The notes under the pieces are model-generated. The model did not search any database, was not told where the DNA came from, and was given only the letters and a program-made list of their open reading frames with translations. Positions 1 through 7,086 of a DNA stretch of 7,576 nt are shown piece by piece (position 1 is the stretch's first letter; each line of letters starts with the position of its first letter). The DNA is from Planctomycetota bacterium. Its GTDB lineage: Bacteria; Planctomycetota; Phycisphaerae; WQYP01. A program made the position numbers and the translations under genes. The DNA lies in NCBI GenBank assembly GCA_021852245.1, contig JAJZNY010000025.1, positions 1 through 7,576 on the forward strand, read 5' to 3'.

Positions 1-183
1 TTGCGGTTGATGTCTGCCTGCAGGCACCACATTTTGGCCAACAGCAGTTTTTCCTGGTGGGGGGCGTGGCTGAATCCCGACCGTGCTAAAATAGTCGTGG
101 CACCGAATCGTTGGTTCTCCGGTGCAACCTCCAACACCGTCGATCTGCTTCCGCCGCAATGGCGGACTCTGGAAGCGGATTAA
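1..183 (+). CDS. GT11-family glycosyltransferase (alpha-1,2-fucosyltransferase-like), C-terminal fragment
   Basis: Only the last 60 residues are in the window; the reading frame is open at base 1 and stops at TAA 181-183. The fragment carries NSSFSWWGAWLN (residues 14-25 of the fragment), which matches the conserved C-terminal motif of bacterial GT11 alpha-1,2-fucosyltransferases. It is preceded by a CRHHILA segment and followed by KIVVAPNRWF and a DLLPPQW stretch, in the order usual for that family. Members transfer fucose (or a related sugar) from a GDP-sugar to a galactose-type acceptor during synthesis of O-antigen, capsule or other surface glycans. The TTG at base 1 is an internal Leu codon, not a start. 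A GT2 glycosyltransferase follows on the same strand within 80 nt, consistent with a glycan operon. The family call is strong; donor and acceptor cannot be read from this piece. Confidence 0.82.
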   Translation: MRLMSACRHHILANSSFSWWGAWLNPDRAKIVVAPNRWFSGATSNTVDLLPPQWRTLEAD

Positions 184-196
184 ATGGCGGGTTGCT

Positions 197-202
197 GAGG
201 GA
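197..202 (+). promoter_or_regulatory. Possible Shine-Dalgarno GAGGGA for an alternative GTG start at 211
   Basis: GAGGGA lies 8 nt before GTG 211, an in-frame upstream start for the GT2 gene that would add 17 residues (ALRVACVVWMGGGIEAM after the initiator region). It is the best ribosome-binding sequence in front of this gene, whereas the ATG at 262 has only GAGG at 256-259, which is too close. Protein alignment favours 262, so the two lines of evidence disagree. Confidence 0.35.
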
Positions 203-261
203 TTTCGCGGGTGGCGCTGCGGGTCGCCTGTGTGGTGTGGATGGGCGGTGGTATCGAGGCA

Positions 262-1242
262 ATGGCAGATAATCTAAATCCATTGGTAAGCATCATTACG
301 CCGGCATACAACGCGGGAGCGTATATTGCCGATACCATTGAATCGGTATTGGATCAGACGTACCCGTTTTTTGAAATGATCGTGGTGGATGACGGATCAA
401 CCGACAACACGGCGGAAAAAGTTCAAGCCATCGACGATCCGCGCATTGATCTGATCCGCCAGGGCAATGCCGGGGTCGCCGCGGCCCGAAACCGGGCAAT
501 GGAATCGGCTCAGGGAACCTATTTTGCCTTTCTGGATGCGGATGATCTCGCCCTGCCCCAACGTTTGGAAAAGCAACTCACTTTCCTGCAGGATCACCCC
601 GAGGTGGCGCTGGTCGGGGCGGCGGCTGAGATATGGGAAGATTCGACGCCGACTGGGCGATATTTGCGGCACGCCTGCGACCCGGCTCAACTTGCGTTCG
701 ACATGCTCTTTGAAAACTATCTCGTTAACAGCACCGTGATGGTGCGCAGCACGATCATCTCGCGGGTGGGTGGTTTTACGCTTGATCAGTTGCGCCGACA
801 TGAGGATTTTGAGTTATGGTCTCGCATCGGTCGGCGCCATGCCGTGGCGAATCTGCCGGATGTTCTGGCGGCCTACCGTGTACGTCCGGGCAGCATCTGC
901 CGCACCGAAAATTTTGATGCCAATGGCGTCCGGCTCGCCAGTGAAAATATCGCTCGAGCGGCCGGAAGCTGGTGGATCAGGCCGGCACACCGAACCTTGG
1001 CTGCGCTGTTGCGGGGACAAAATCCGGGGACCCCGCCGGTAAAATACGAAACCTTGCAACGACTGCTCGAAAGGCTCGCACACCGATTGGAAAAGCGATT
1101 CAGGCTTACTCCGGGCGCATTGGACGGAGCGCTGGCACGGCACCGTGAAAATCTTCGCCATCACTGGGAACGCTTCTTCGGACCGCTGCCCGAGCCGGTA
1201 CCCAAGCTCTCCTCCCGTATCAAACATCGCCTTCAAAGGTGA
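262..1242 (+). CDS. GT2-family glycosyltransferase, plus-strand paralogue
   Basis: Predicted cytoplasmic glycosyltransferase of 326 residues with a GT-A fold. It would transfer a sugar from a nucleotide-sugar donor to a growing surface glycan. The nucleotide-binding start VSIITPAYNAGAYI is at residues 9-22, VVDDGSTD at 41-48, and the metal-binding DxD-type motif LDADD at 91-95. An acceptor/base region HEDFELWSRI lies at 180-189. No membrane helix is visible; the tail from about 270 is Arg/His-rich and could lie against the membrane. I chose ATG 262 because the protein then aligns without gaps from residue 1 with the minus-strand GT2 at 1309-2295. GTG 211, with a better ribosome-binding site, is the alternative. 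It follows the GT11 fragment by 78 nt and is probably co-transcribed with it. Donor and acceptor are unknown. Confidence 0.92.
   Translation: MADNLNPLVSIITPAYNAGAYIADTIESVLDQTYPFFEMIVVDDGSTDNTAEKVQAIDDPRIDLIRQGNAGVAAARNRAMESAQGTYFAFLDADDLALPQRLEKQLTFLQDHPEVALVGAAAEIWEDSTPTGRYLRHACDPAQLAFDMLFENYLVNSTVMVRSTIISRVGGFTLDQLRRHEDFELWSRIGRRHAVANLPDVLAAYRVRPGSICRTENFDANGVRLASENIARAAGSWWIRPAHRTLAALLRGQNPGTPPVKYETLQRLLERLAHRLEKRFRLTPGALDGALARHRENLRHHWERFFGPLPEPVPKLSSRIKHRLQR
676..720 (+). repeat. Arm of imperfect inverted repeat (with 1837-1881)
   Basis: This 45-nt coding segment matches the reverse complement of 1837-1881 at 38 positions by hand count. It encodes CDPAQLAFDMLFENY in the plus-strand GT2. 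It is the best-conserved nucleotide block of the inverted gene pair. A second block, 802-827 against 1730-1755, differs at only 3 of 26 positions. Confidence 0.7.
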
Positions 1243-1308
1243 AGAGCGGTGGATCGTATCAGGGCCGCGGCCGCAACGAACCATCTGGGCGAGATATGAC
1301 AAAACCTT

Positions 1309-2295
1309 TCACCTGCCAAGCCATCCCACGGCGCCGCTGATCCGACGACGTAGAAACGCCCCGAGGCGATAACTCGGGTGAAAACGCCTGTATTGGTGCT
1401 CCAGCATCTCCATCCGCTGTGCCAGCGCAGTGCCGACCTCAGTCGCGGATGGAGCAAAGCGCCGGGAAATGGCATCGGCAGCTTCGGTCAGAAGTGTTTT
1501 AAGCTCATTGAGCGGAATGGCTCGATCCTGTGGTCGCTGACCTCGCATGTAGCTTGCCAGCGTCAGATGAATGGGCGCCGGTTCCTGAAGACCCAGTGCG
1601 AGTGCGATATTTTCGGCGGCGATGCGGGTGCAGCTGGCCTGAAAATTGTCGGTGCGGCAGATGCTCCCGCCTCGCTCGCGGTAGATTTGCAGCACTTCGG
1701 GAAGATTGGCAACCGGGTATTTTCGTGATATCCGCGACCATAATTCAAAATCCTCGGGTTGGCGAGATTTTTCAGCCGAATAGCCGCCAATATCGTCCAG
1801 CACCGCCCGGCGAATCATGACGGAACTGTGTACAAAATAATTGTCAAAGAGCATCGCAAACGCCAGTTGTGCCGGGTCGCATGGATGGTGGTGGTAGCGT
1901 CCGCCGGGCCGGTCCTCCACCCATATCTCCGCCGCAGTGCCGACCATGGCAATATCCGCATGGCGCTTCATAAATTCAATCTGGGCGGTAAACCGCTGCG
2001 GCATCGACACATCGTCAGCATCCTGCCGTGCGATATATGTTCCGTGTGCCAGACTGATGCCTCGGTTCAGCGTGCGCGAAAGTCCCTCATTGGCCTGCTG
2101 ATAGAACCGTATCCGCGGATCGGCATAACTCGCAATGATCCGGGCGGTGTCATCAGTTGAACCGTCGTCAATGATAAGAAATTCGAAATCGGAAAAGGTC
2201 TGATTCAGGATGGATTCCACCGCCGGCCGCAGGTATTGCTGCGCGTTGTATGCGGGCATCAGAACGGTGATCTCCGGACTCGGCGGCTGCGTCAT
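1309..2295 (-). CDS. GT2-family glycosyltransferase, minus-strand paralogue
   Basis: Predicted 328-residue cytoplasmic GT-A glycosyltransferase, paralogous to the plus-strand GT2 at 262-1242. Motifs sit at the same positions: ITVLMPAYNA at residues 9-18, IIDDGSTDDT at 41-50, QDADD (DxD-type metal site) at 91-95, and PEDFELWSRI at 180-189. The block CDPAQLAFAMLFDNY (139-153) and SICRTDNF (211-218) are nearly identical in both proteins. By hand count about 140 of the first 306 aligned residues are identical with no gap, so both probably act in the same pathway on different sugars or linkages. The ATG at 2295 has only a weak GAG just before it. The gene ends 66 nt from the end of the convergent GT2. 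It lies 43 nt downstream of a broken reading frame on the same strand and may once have been expressed with it. Confidence 0.93.
   Translation of the reverse strand: MTQPPSPEITVLMPAYNAQQYLRPAVESILNQTFSDFEFLIIDDGSTDDTARIIASYADPRIRFYQQANEGLSRTLNRGISLAHGTYIARQDADDVSMPQRFTAQIEFMKRHADIAMVGTAAEIWVEDRPGGRYHHHPCDPAQLAFAMLFDNYFVHSSVMIRRAVLDDIGGYSAEKSRQPEDFELWSRISRKYPVANLPEVLQIYRERGGSICRTDNFQASCTRIAAENIALALGLQEPAPIHLTLASYMRGQRPQDRAIPLNELKTLLTEAADAISRRFAPSATEVGTALAQRMEMLEHQYRRFHPSYRLGAFLRRRISGAVGWLGR
1837..1881 (-). repeat. Arm of imperfect inverted repeat (with 676-720)
   Basis: This is the partner of 676-720, matching its reverse complement at 38 of 45 positions. It encodes CDPAQLAFAMLFDNY in the minus-strand GT2. 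It reflects common descent of the two convergent genes rather than a mobile-element end. Confidence 0.7.
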
Positions 2296-2338
2296 ACTCG
2301 AATTTTAACCGATCAGCTTTCAGCCGCCCCGTCCCGGT

Positions 2339-2829
2339 TCAAGACTCCTGCGCCAGTTCAAAGAGTAATTTGCCAATCGCATGCTTTTCAATGGGCGAGA
2401 ATCGTTTTTCCTTCAGTACGGCTGCGAGGCCGAGGGCCAGATCACCGCGAATTGCGCTTGCGATCCACGGCTGATTTTTGCTGCCCCGCCGTAAGCCTTC
2501 CGTGATTCGCGGCGGTTGCGGTCAATGAAAAAAACGCCACCAGCGCAGTCGCAATGCAGATCGCCGGGCGACCTGCCGACGTATATGGGCGTTTCCGAGA
2601 CCTATGGATAATGCGGTGTTTCCGATTCATCTTCATCGCCTCCACTTGGCTGAGTTACGATGGTGCGAACCGGCTCAGGTGGGCAATCGATGCCTGTTTC
2701 TCCTAGAGGTATGGCGTGCGGCGGTATGGATGACAACCACCAACCGTTCGCATCCCAGCCGCGCCGCCGGTCGGCCTGTAACGTATATTTGCCAAACCCC
2801 GGCGGACGAGTTTTCAAGTAGAATTTCAT
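2339..2829 (-). pseudogene. Broken reading frame, unrecognised protein (one stop, one frameshift)
   Basis: From ATG 2829 a protein-like frame runs for 75 codons (begins MKFYLKTRPPGFGKYTLQAD, ends DEDESETPHYP) to TAG 2602-2604. The same frame then stays open with plausible protein (VSETPIYVGRSPGDLHCD, then GGVFFIDRNRRESRKAYGG). Near 2478-2482, at a run of five A on the minus strand, the coding-like signal moves to another frame: NQPWIASAIRGDLALGLAAV, then LKEKRFSPIEKHAIGKLLFE, ending LAQES at TGA 2339-2341. One extra A in that run would join them as AAKNQPW. The last segment has no normal start codon of its own, which supports a disrupted gene of about 163 codons. I do not recognise a family. 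Alternatives are a genuine 75-residue protein at 2602-2829, or a sequencing or assembly error. No clear ribosome-binding site precedes 2829. It occupies most of the 2296-2866 gap; I see nothing else there. Confidence 0.42.
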
Positions 2830-2850
2830 CGGTTAACAGGTTTTGGTATT

Positions 2851-2857
2851 GAGGTGG
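2851..2857 (+). promoter_or_regulatory. Shine-Dalgarno GAGGTGG fixing the transporter start
   Basis: GAGGTGG ends 9 nt before ATG 2867. It supports that start over the in-frame TTG at 2843, which would lie upstream of this site and has no comparable sequence before it. Confidence 0.7.
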
Positions 2858-2866
2858 GTAATATCC

Positions 2867-3829
2867 ATGTCGGATGTCGTCGAATCATCGGCAATCAGGC
2901 AGGATTTAAGTGGGCAACAGCGTTTGGGGGGCTTGGACCTTTCCGCCCTCCTGCTGATGACGTTTTTGGCTTCTTGGACTCCAATTGCTGTGGGGTGCGC
3001 TGTGGCCAGCATTCCGCCCATCATCGGGGGTGTGATGCGATTTCTGCTCGCCGCGCTGACGATCGGGCTGGTTTTACTGGCGAGCAGAAAGTTTCTTCTG
3101 CCAGTAAAAGCCGATTGGCCTCTTATCGTGATCCTCGGAATTGTATGCGTGCCGGTGAATCAGGCGTTCTTCTGGGGCGGGGTTGCCATGGCCAACCCTT
3201 CGCACGCGGCGATGCTTTACAGCACCACGCCCGTAATTGTTACCGTCCTCTCATGCCTGATCCATATCGAACGCTGGAGTTGGCGGGCGATTACGGGCGC
3301 GGTACTCGCCGTGGTCGGTGTGATTGTTATTCTGCTGGATTCCGGACTCTTTCTTCGAAAGTCATTTTTAACTGGCGATCTGCTTCTGCTCGGGGCAGCG
3401 GCCACGTGGTCCGGCTATCTGGTTTTTTCTCGCAGGCTCAATCAACATTACGGCAGCCTCGCCGCACAATTCTGGATATTTCTATGCGGGGCGCTGGTCA
3501 GTATTCCGCTGCTGCTGATCAAGTCGCAGCAGGTGAACGTTTCGCATATTACGCTCGAATCGTGGTTGGGGCTGGGATATCTCATTTTTTTTGTGGCCGT
3601 CGGCGTATTTTTTCTTTACAACTGGTGCAATGCCCGCCAGCCTCCGTCACGGGTGGCTACCTTCGGTAATGCTGCCTTGCCTCTGACGCTGGTGTGGGAA
3701 GCCATGATAAAAGAGCGACTGCCGGGAATCTGGTTTCTCGTCGGTTCAGCGATTCTTCTTACGGGAATGTTTCTGGCCATTTATCGGCCGCGCACTCCCG
3801 CTTCGCCGCCGCCAACAAGACCTGACTGA
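2867..3829 (+). CDS. DMT-superfamily (EamA-type) membrane transporter
   Basis: Predicted inner-membrane protein of 320 residues with about ten hydrophobic helices in two tandem EamA repeats, roughly residues 25-157 and 170-305. The first repeat shows the typical R58 within the helix GGVMRFLLAALTIGLVLL, then an AMLYSTTPVIVTVLS helix (115-129), followed by IERWSWRAITGAVLAVVGVI. The second begins GDLLLLGAAATWSGYLVFSR (170-189) and ends with ALPLTLVWEAMIKER (270-284) and a last helix near 287-305. Known members export amino acids, other metabolites or drugs, and the substrate cannot be predicted from sequence. ATG 2867 is preceded by GAGGTGG, so the upstream TTG 2843 is not used here. The short Pro-rich tail overlaps the end of the convergent unknown gene by 49 nt. 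It is divergent from the broken frame at 2339-2829. Confidence 0.92.
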   Translation: MSDVVESSAIRQDLSGQQRLGGLDLSALLLMTFLASWTPIAVGCAVASIPPIIGGVMRFLLAALTIGLVLLASRKFLLPVKADWPLIVILGIVCVPVNQAFFWGGVAMANPSHAAMLYSTTPVIVTVLSCLIHIERWSWRAITGAVLAVVGVIVILLDSGLFLRKSFLTGDLLLLGAAATWSGYLVFSRRLNQHYGSLAAQFWIFLCGALVSIPLLLIKSQQVNVSHITLESWLGLGYLIFFVAVGVFFLYNWCNARQPPSRVATFGNAALPLTLVWEAMIKERLPGIWFLVGSAILLTGMFLAIYRPRTPASPPPTRPD

Positions 3830-5304
3830 TCGCCACTTGCATTCGATAACCGATGGGGTAAGCCGCCGGGAAGTGCCTCGATCTCAAAATGGGGATAGGT
3901 CGTCAAACGCCAATGTAAATAACCCTGTCGGCCGATGATAAGCCAGGCCCGGATGGATGCCGCCGTTGTCTTCGGCTGCCGTGCCATCCACCCGTCGAGG
4001 CCGATCGTGTGCCCATGGCGCTCCAGTTGTCCATGGATAAAATAATACCAATCGCGCGGGGCGTCCGCTTTATCCTGATGAGAATAGAAATATTCACTGC
4101 GAATCACCGCCGCCGCTCCTTTGGGCAGAATGACCTCGATGCGGTTCGGCACCGACTCGGATGTTGAAAATCGCACGACCGCGCGGAGGTGCCTCCAGCT
4201 TTGCGCACTCCACGCCACCGGCAATGCCGAATCATCCTTCACATCAACGCGTTCGCGGGCTAGCGCCCGATAGATGCGCCAGCGCACCAGATAGCCGGAA
4301 TGTTCGCCGGTCGACTGCCGCCAGTGATATTCAATGGTATCCAGCGGAGGGGCACGGCTGATCCATATCGCGCCCGCGATCCCGGTAAATAGCCCGGCAG
4401 CCAACATCGCCGAAACACGGATTACGGCGTGGTACCGCCCGGCGGCAATCCACACCAAAATCATAATGACCACGGAGAGCGAACCGCAGGCAATTACGAC
4501 GACGGGCCAGAGCGCTGGCAAGGTCGGTGGTGGGAGTCGCAGCCGGCGGAGGGGGGAGACGATCGGCCTGAAGGGCGGCGGTTCTGGGATCGCAAGTTCC
4601 CAGCCTGAAGCGTGTTTATTCGTCGGCAGTATGACTGTTTTCCATGCGATTCCATCAATCGGCGGCGGTGGGGACACACCAGGCCGGAAGATCGGGATGC
4701 CGGTCGGCAGCACATGGCTGATCAGCCTGCGGTCAGTCTGATCCGGCATATGGGCGGAGAGCACACAGCCGCTGAATGCGGCGACGGCGGTGGGTGGGGT
4801 ATGCATCAGGGCGGCTGCACCCATGGGCAGAAAATAATCATCGCCCGAGCGATAGAGGTGCGACTTCCGGTGTGATGTCACCATGAGAAAAGTTTCTGCC
4901 GTTGAGCCTGGCAGGCGTCGATGAAGCGTTACCCGCAGTGACTTCCAGGGTTTGGATGCGATTCCTTGGCGGAGCAGACGATATTGAAGCTTCGCATGTC
5001 GGTGGTTGACCGCAGTGATAAATGCGATCGGTACCAGAACGGGGCGCTGATTGCCTACCGTCACTTCGCTGATCGGGCCGCCATTACGGCTGCGAATTTG
5101 GAGTCGGTAGGGATGCGGTGCTACCGGCAGCCCATGCATAATCAGCGCGGCCCAGGAGTTTATCTGCGGATGCCGCGGAATCACCGCAGCGCGAATCGCC
5201 GTTGCAGCGCGGGCCGAGGGAATGGTGAATACGACCGACAGGAAAAGTGTGGCAACGGCGTACCAAACGGGTATAACAGAGTTCGGGCCGGTTGAGATTT
5301 TCAT
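3781..5304 (-). CDS. Unrecognised exported/membrane protein with signal peptide and two internal helices
   Basis: I do not recognise a family. From ATG 5304 the product is 507 residues. Residues 1-33 look like a signal peptide: Lys near the start, a hydrophobic core AVATLFLSVVF, and a cleavage-type PSARA before A34. Residues 34-262 would be an exported domain, rich in beta-type sequence, His and Arg, and ending in a Pro-rich stretch (for example EPPPFRPIVSPLRRLRLPPP at 241-260). Two hydrophobic helices follow at about 264-288 and 297-316. The C-terminal region from 317 would lie on the same side as the N-terminal domain, and it contains aromatic-rich blocks EYFYSHQDKADAPRDWYYFI (404-423) and GYLHWRLTTYPHFEIEA (461-477). 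A Gly-rich tail ends the protein. The frame is open far upstream, with ATG at 5352 also possible; the signal peptide argues for 5304. It is divergent from gpmI and convergent with the transporter. A role in the cell envelope is inference only. Confidence 0.75.
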   Translation of the reverse strand: MKISTGPNSVIPVWYAVATLFLSVVFTIPSARAATAIRAAVIPRHPQINSWAALIMHGLPVAPHPYRLQIRSRNGGPISEVTVGNQRPVLVPIAFITAVNHRHAKLQYRLLRQGIASKPWKSLRVTLHRRLPGSTAETFLMVTSHRKSHLYRSGDDYFLPMGAAALMHTPPTAVAAFSGCVLSAHMPDQTDRRLISHVLPTGIPIFRPGVSPPPPIDGIAWKTVILPTNKHASGWELAIPEPPPFRPIVSPLRRLRLPPPTLPALWPVVVIACGSLSVVIMILVWIAAGRYHAVIRVSAMLAAGLFTGIAGAIWISRAPPLDTIEYHWRQSTGEHSGYLVRWRIYRALARERVDVKDDSALPVAWSAQSWRHLRAVVRFSTSESVPNRIEVILPKGAAAVIRSEYFYSHQDKADAPRDWYYFIHGQLERHGHTIGLDGWMARQPKTTAASIRAWLIIGRQGYLHWRLTTYPHFEIEALPGGLPHRLSNASGDQSGLVGGGEAGVRGR

Positions 5305-5430
5305 ACCGGTTAGCCTACCGCCACGGCGGCGGTTGGCAATGATACGTGCCATCACGCCTGGCGGCCGATGGCGGCCGGATTGGGCCAGTAGGTGATACCC
5401 AAAGACTGTTTCTCTGGAGCATGACGACCC
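5305..5430. promoter_or_regulatory. Divergent intergenic region between the membrane protein and gpmI
   Basis: These 126 nt separate two divergent genes and must hold or abut both promoters unless transcription enters from further away. I could not find a convincing pair of -35 and -10 boxes on either strand. The region contains a near-perfect tandem decamer, ggcggccgat then ggcggccggat, at 5360-5380. GGAG at 5416-5419 is the likely ribosome-binding site for gpmI, 11 nt before its ATG. Confidence 0.45.
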
Positions 5431-7035
5431 ATGGCAAATGTCGATAAGAACAAATTGCGACGACCGGTGATGTTGATCGTCCGCGACGGATGGGGCAGCA
5501 ACCCGCATCCGGAGATGAATTCCTACAATGCGGTTCATCTGGCCCGGCATCCTGTGGATGATGCCCTGATGGCGGAGTATCCGCACGTGCTGATCCACAC
5601 TTCGGGTGAATGGGTCGGCCTGCCGGCGGGTGTGATGGGAAACAGTGAAGTGGGCCATCAGAATATCGGCGCCGGGCGCATAGTGGATCAGGAGACGATG
5701 CGTATCACGCGTCGGATACGCGATGGAAGTTTTTTTGAAAATAAAATACTGGTGGGCGCTTTTGAGCATGCCCAAAAACATGGTTCCCGCGTGCATATTC
5801 TCGGTTTATGCTCCGACGGCCGGGTTCACAGTGACCAGGAGCACGCCTATGCGATCTTGGAACTCGCTGCCCGGCTCAAATTTCCATCCGATCGCGTTGC
5901 CGTCCACGCCATTACCGACGGGCGCGACACCTCGCCTCAGGGCGGTATCCGCTATCTGGCGGAACTGGAAAAGAAAATGGCGGAAATCGGGGTGGGGCGT
6001 ATCGCCAGCATCGTCGGCCGGTATTACGCCATGGATCGCGATAATCGATGGGACCGCGTGCAGAAGGCGTACGATCTGCTCACGGCCGGCAAAGGGGACG
6101 GTTATCCCACCGCCCGTGAGGCGATGGAACATTATTACGCCCATCCCACCGAGCCCTCCCGGCATGGAGATGAATTTGTCACCCCGTCGGTCATCGGCAA
6201 CGCATTCAAGGTGGGTGATAACGATGCGATAATATTTTTCAATTATCGCGGTGATCGCCCACGCGAGATCACCAAAGCCTTTGTGCTGGATGATCCGGCA
6301 TTTGCCGCCCAACCCAACGGCGGTTTTCAGCGTGCCATAAAGCCGAAGAATCTCTATTACGCCACCATGACGGCCTATGAGGAAGGCCTGCCGGTGAAGG
6401 TGATTTTTGGCAAGCCTGAAAAAATGCATGAAATTCTCGGTATGTACATCAGCGAATGCGGGCTGACGCAATTCCGCTCGGCGGAGACGGAAAAATTTCC
6501 GCACGTTACATTTTTCTTCAACGATTATCGCGAGCCGCCGTTTCCGCAGGAAGACCGGTCGATGGCCCCGAGCCCCAAGGTTTCCACCTATGATCAGAAG
6601 CCGGAGATGAGTGCGGCGGAGGTAACGGATATTGTTCTCAAGGCGCTGGAAAGTCGTCGGTACGACCTGTTTGTCGTCAATTTTGCCAACGGAGATATGG
6701 TGGGGCATACCGGCAATCTTCAGGCGGCGATCAAGGCGGTCGAGACGGTCGATCAGGATGTCGGCAAGCTGGTGGACAAAGTTAAGCAGATGGGTGGGTC
6801 GGTGATTGTGACGGCCGATCATGGAAACTGTGAACAGATGTGGGATCCGCAAAATAATTGTCCCCACACCAGCCACACCACTTATGACGTTGAACTCATC
6901 GTGGTGGATGATCGATTCAAAGGCCGTAAGCTGCGTACCGGCGGAGCGCTCTGCGACGTGGCCCCGACGCTGCTGGCGCTGATGGGGCTCGAGGTACCGC
7001 GGGAAATGACGGGCCGGTCGCTGCTGGAGTCGTGA
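5431..7035 (+). CDS. gpmI: 2,3-bisphosphoglycerate-independent phosphoglycerate mutase
   Basis: Cytosolic glycolytic and gluconeogenic enzyme interconverting 3- and 2-phosphoglycerate through a phosphoserine intermediate, with two Mn2+ ions in a fold of the alkaline phosphatase superfamily. The protein is 534 residues, close to the usual 510 or so. Metal-binding Asp19 is in RDGWG (18-22) and catalytic Ser72 in MGNSEVGHQNIGAGR (69-83). Substrate-binding elements include ITDGRDTSP (161-169), GRYYAMDRDNRWDR (196-209) and NYRGDRPREI (271-280). Later metal ligands are D422 and H426 in GDMVGHTGN, D463 and H464 in TADHGN, and H482 in the PHTSHT segment. All expected active-site residues are present, so it should be functional. 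ATG 5431 has GGAG 11 nt upstream; an out-of-frame ATG at 5421 reads only eight codons. ribD follows 51 nt downstream on the same strand. Confidence 0.97.
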   Translation: MANVDKNKLRRPVMLIVRDGWGSNPHPEMNSYNAVHLARHPVDDALMAEYPHVLIHTSGEWVGLPAGVMGNSEVGHQNIGAGRIVDQETMRITRRIRDGSFFENKILVGAFEHAQKHGSRVHILGLCSDGRVHSDQEHAYAILELAARLKFPSDRVAVHAITDGRDTSPQGGIRYLAELEKKMAEIGVGRIASIVGRYYAMDRDNRWDRVQKAYDLLTAGKGDGYPTAREAMEHYYAHPTEPSRHGDEFVTPSVIGNAFKVGDNDAIIFFNYRGDRPREITKAFVLDDPAFAAQPNGGFQRAIKPKNLYYATMTAYEEGLPVKVIFGKPEKMHEILGMYISECGLTQFRSAETEKFPHVTFFFNDYREPPFPQEDRSMAPSPKVSTYDQKPEMSAAEVTDIVLKALESRRYDLFVVNFANGDMVGHTGNLQAAIKAVETVDQDVGKLVDKVKQMGGSVIVTADHGNCEQMWDPQNNCPHTSHTTYDVELIVVDDRFKGRKLRTGGALCDVAPTLLALMGLEVPREMTGRSLLES

Positions 7036-7086
7036 AGTGAAACCGGCGAGATCAATCATCGCCGCCGTCGGAGAATGGGGAAGATC

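Noticed and set aside
1243..1308. GC palindrome ggccgcggcc at 1263-1272 between the convergent GT2 genes as a bidirectional terminator
   Set aside because: The palindrome has no loop and is followed by no T-run on either strand, so it does not look like an intrinsic terminator.
2811..2839. Possible promoter TTTTCA - 17 nt - TAACAG for the transporter
   Set aside because: Only 4 of 6 and 3 of 6 positions match the consensus boxes, which is expected by chance.
2854..3669. Second plus-strand open frame inside the transporter gene
   Set aside because: It overlaps the transporter in another frame and lacks the membrane-helix pattern. The main frame has the ribosome-binding site and EamA features.
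5305..5796. N-terminal extension of the unknown membrane protein into the gpmI region
   Set aside because: The open frame continues upstream, but it would bury the signal peptide in the interior and run antisense to the start of gpmI.
7044..7064. Hairpin cggcga / tcgccg after gpmI as a terminator or ribD leader element
   Set aside because: A 6-bp stem with a 9-nt loop and no T-tract is too weak. The 51-nt gap is also too short to hold an FMN riboswitch.
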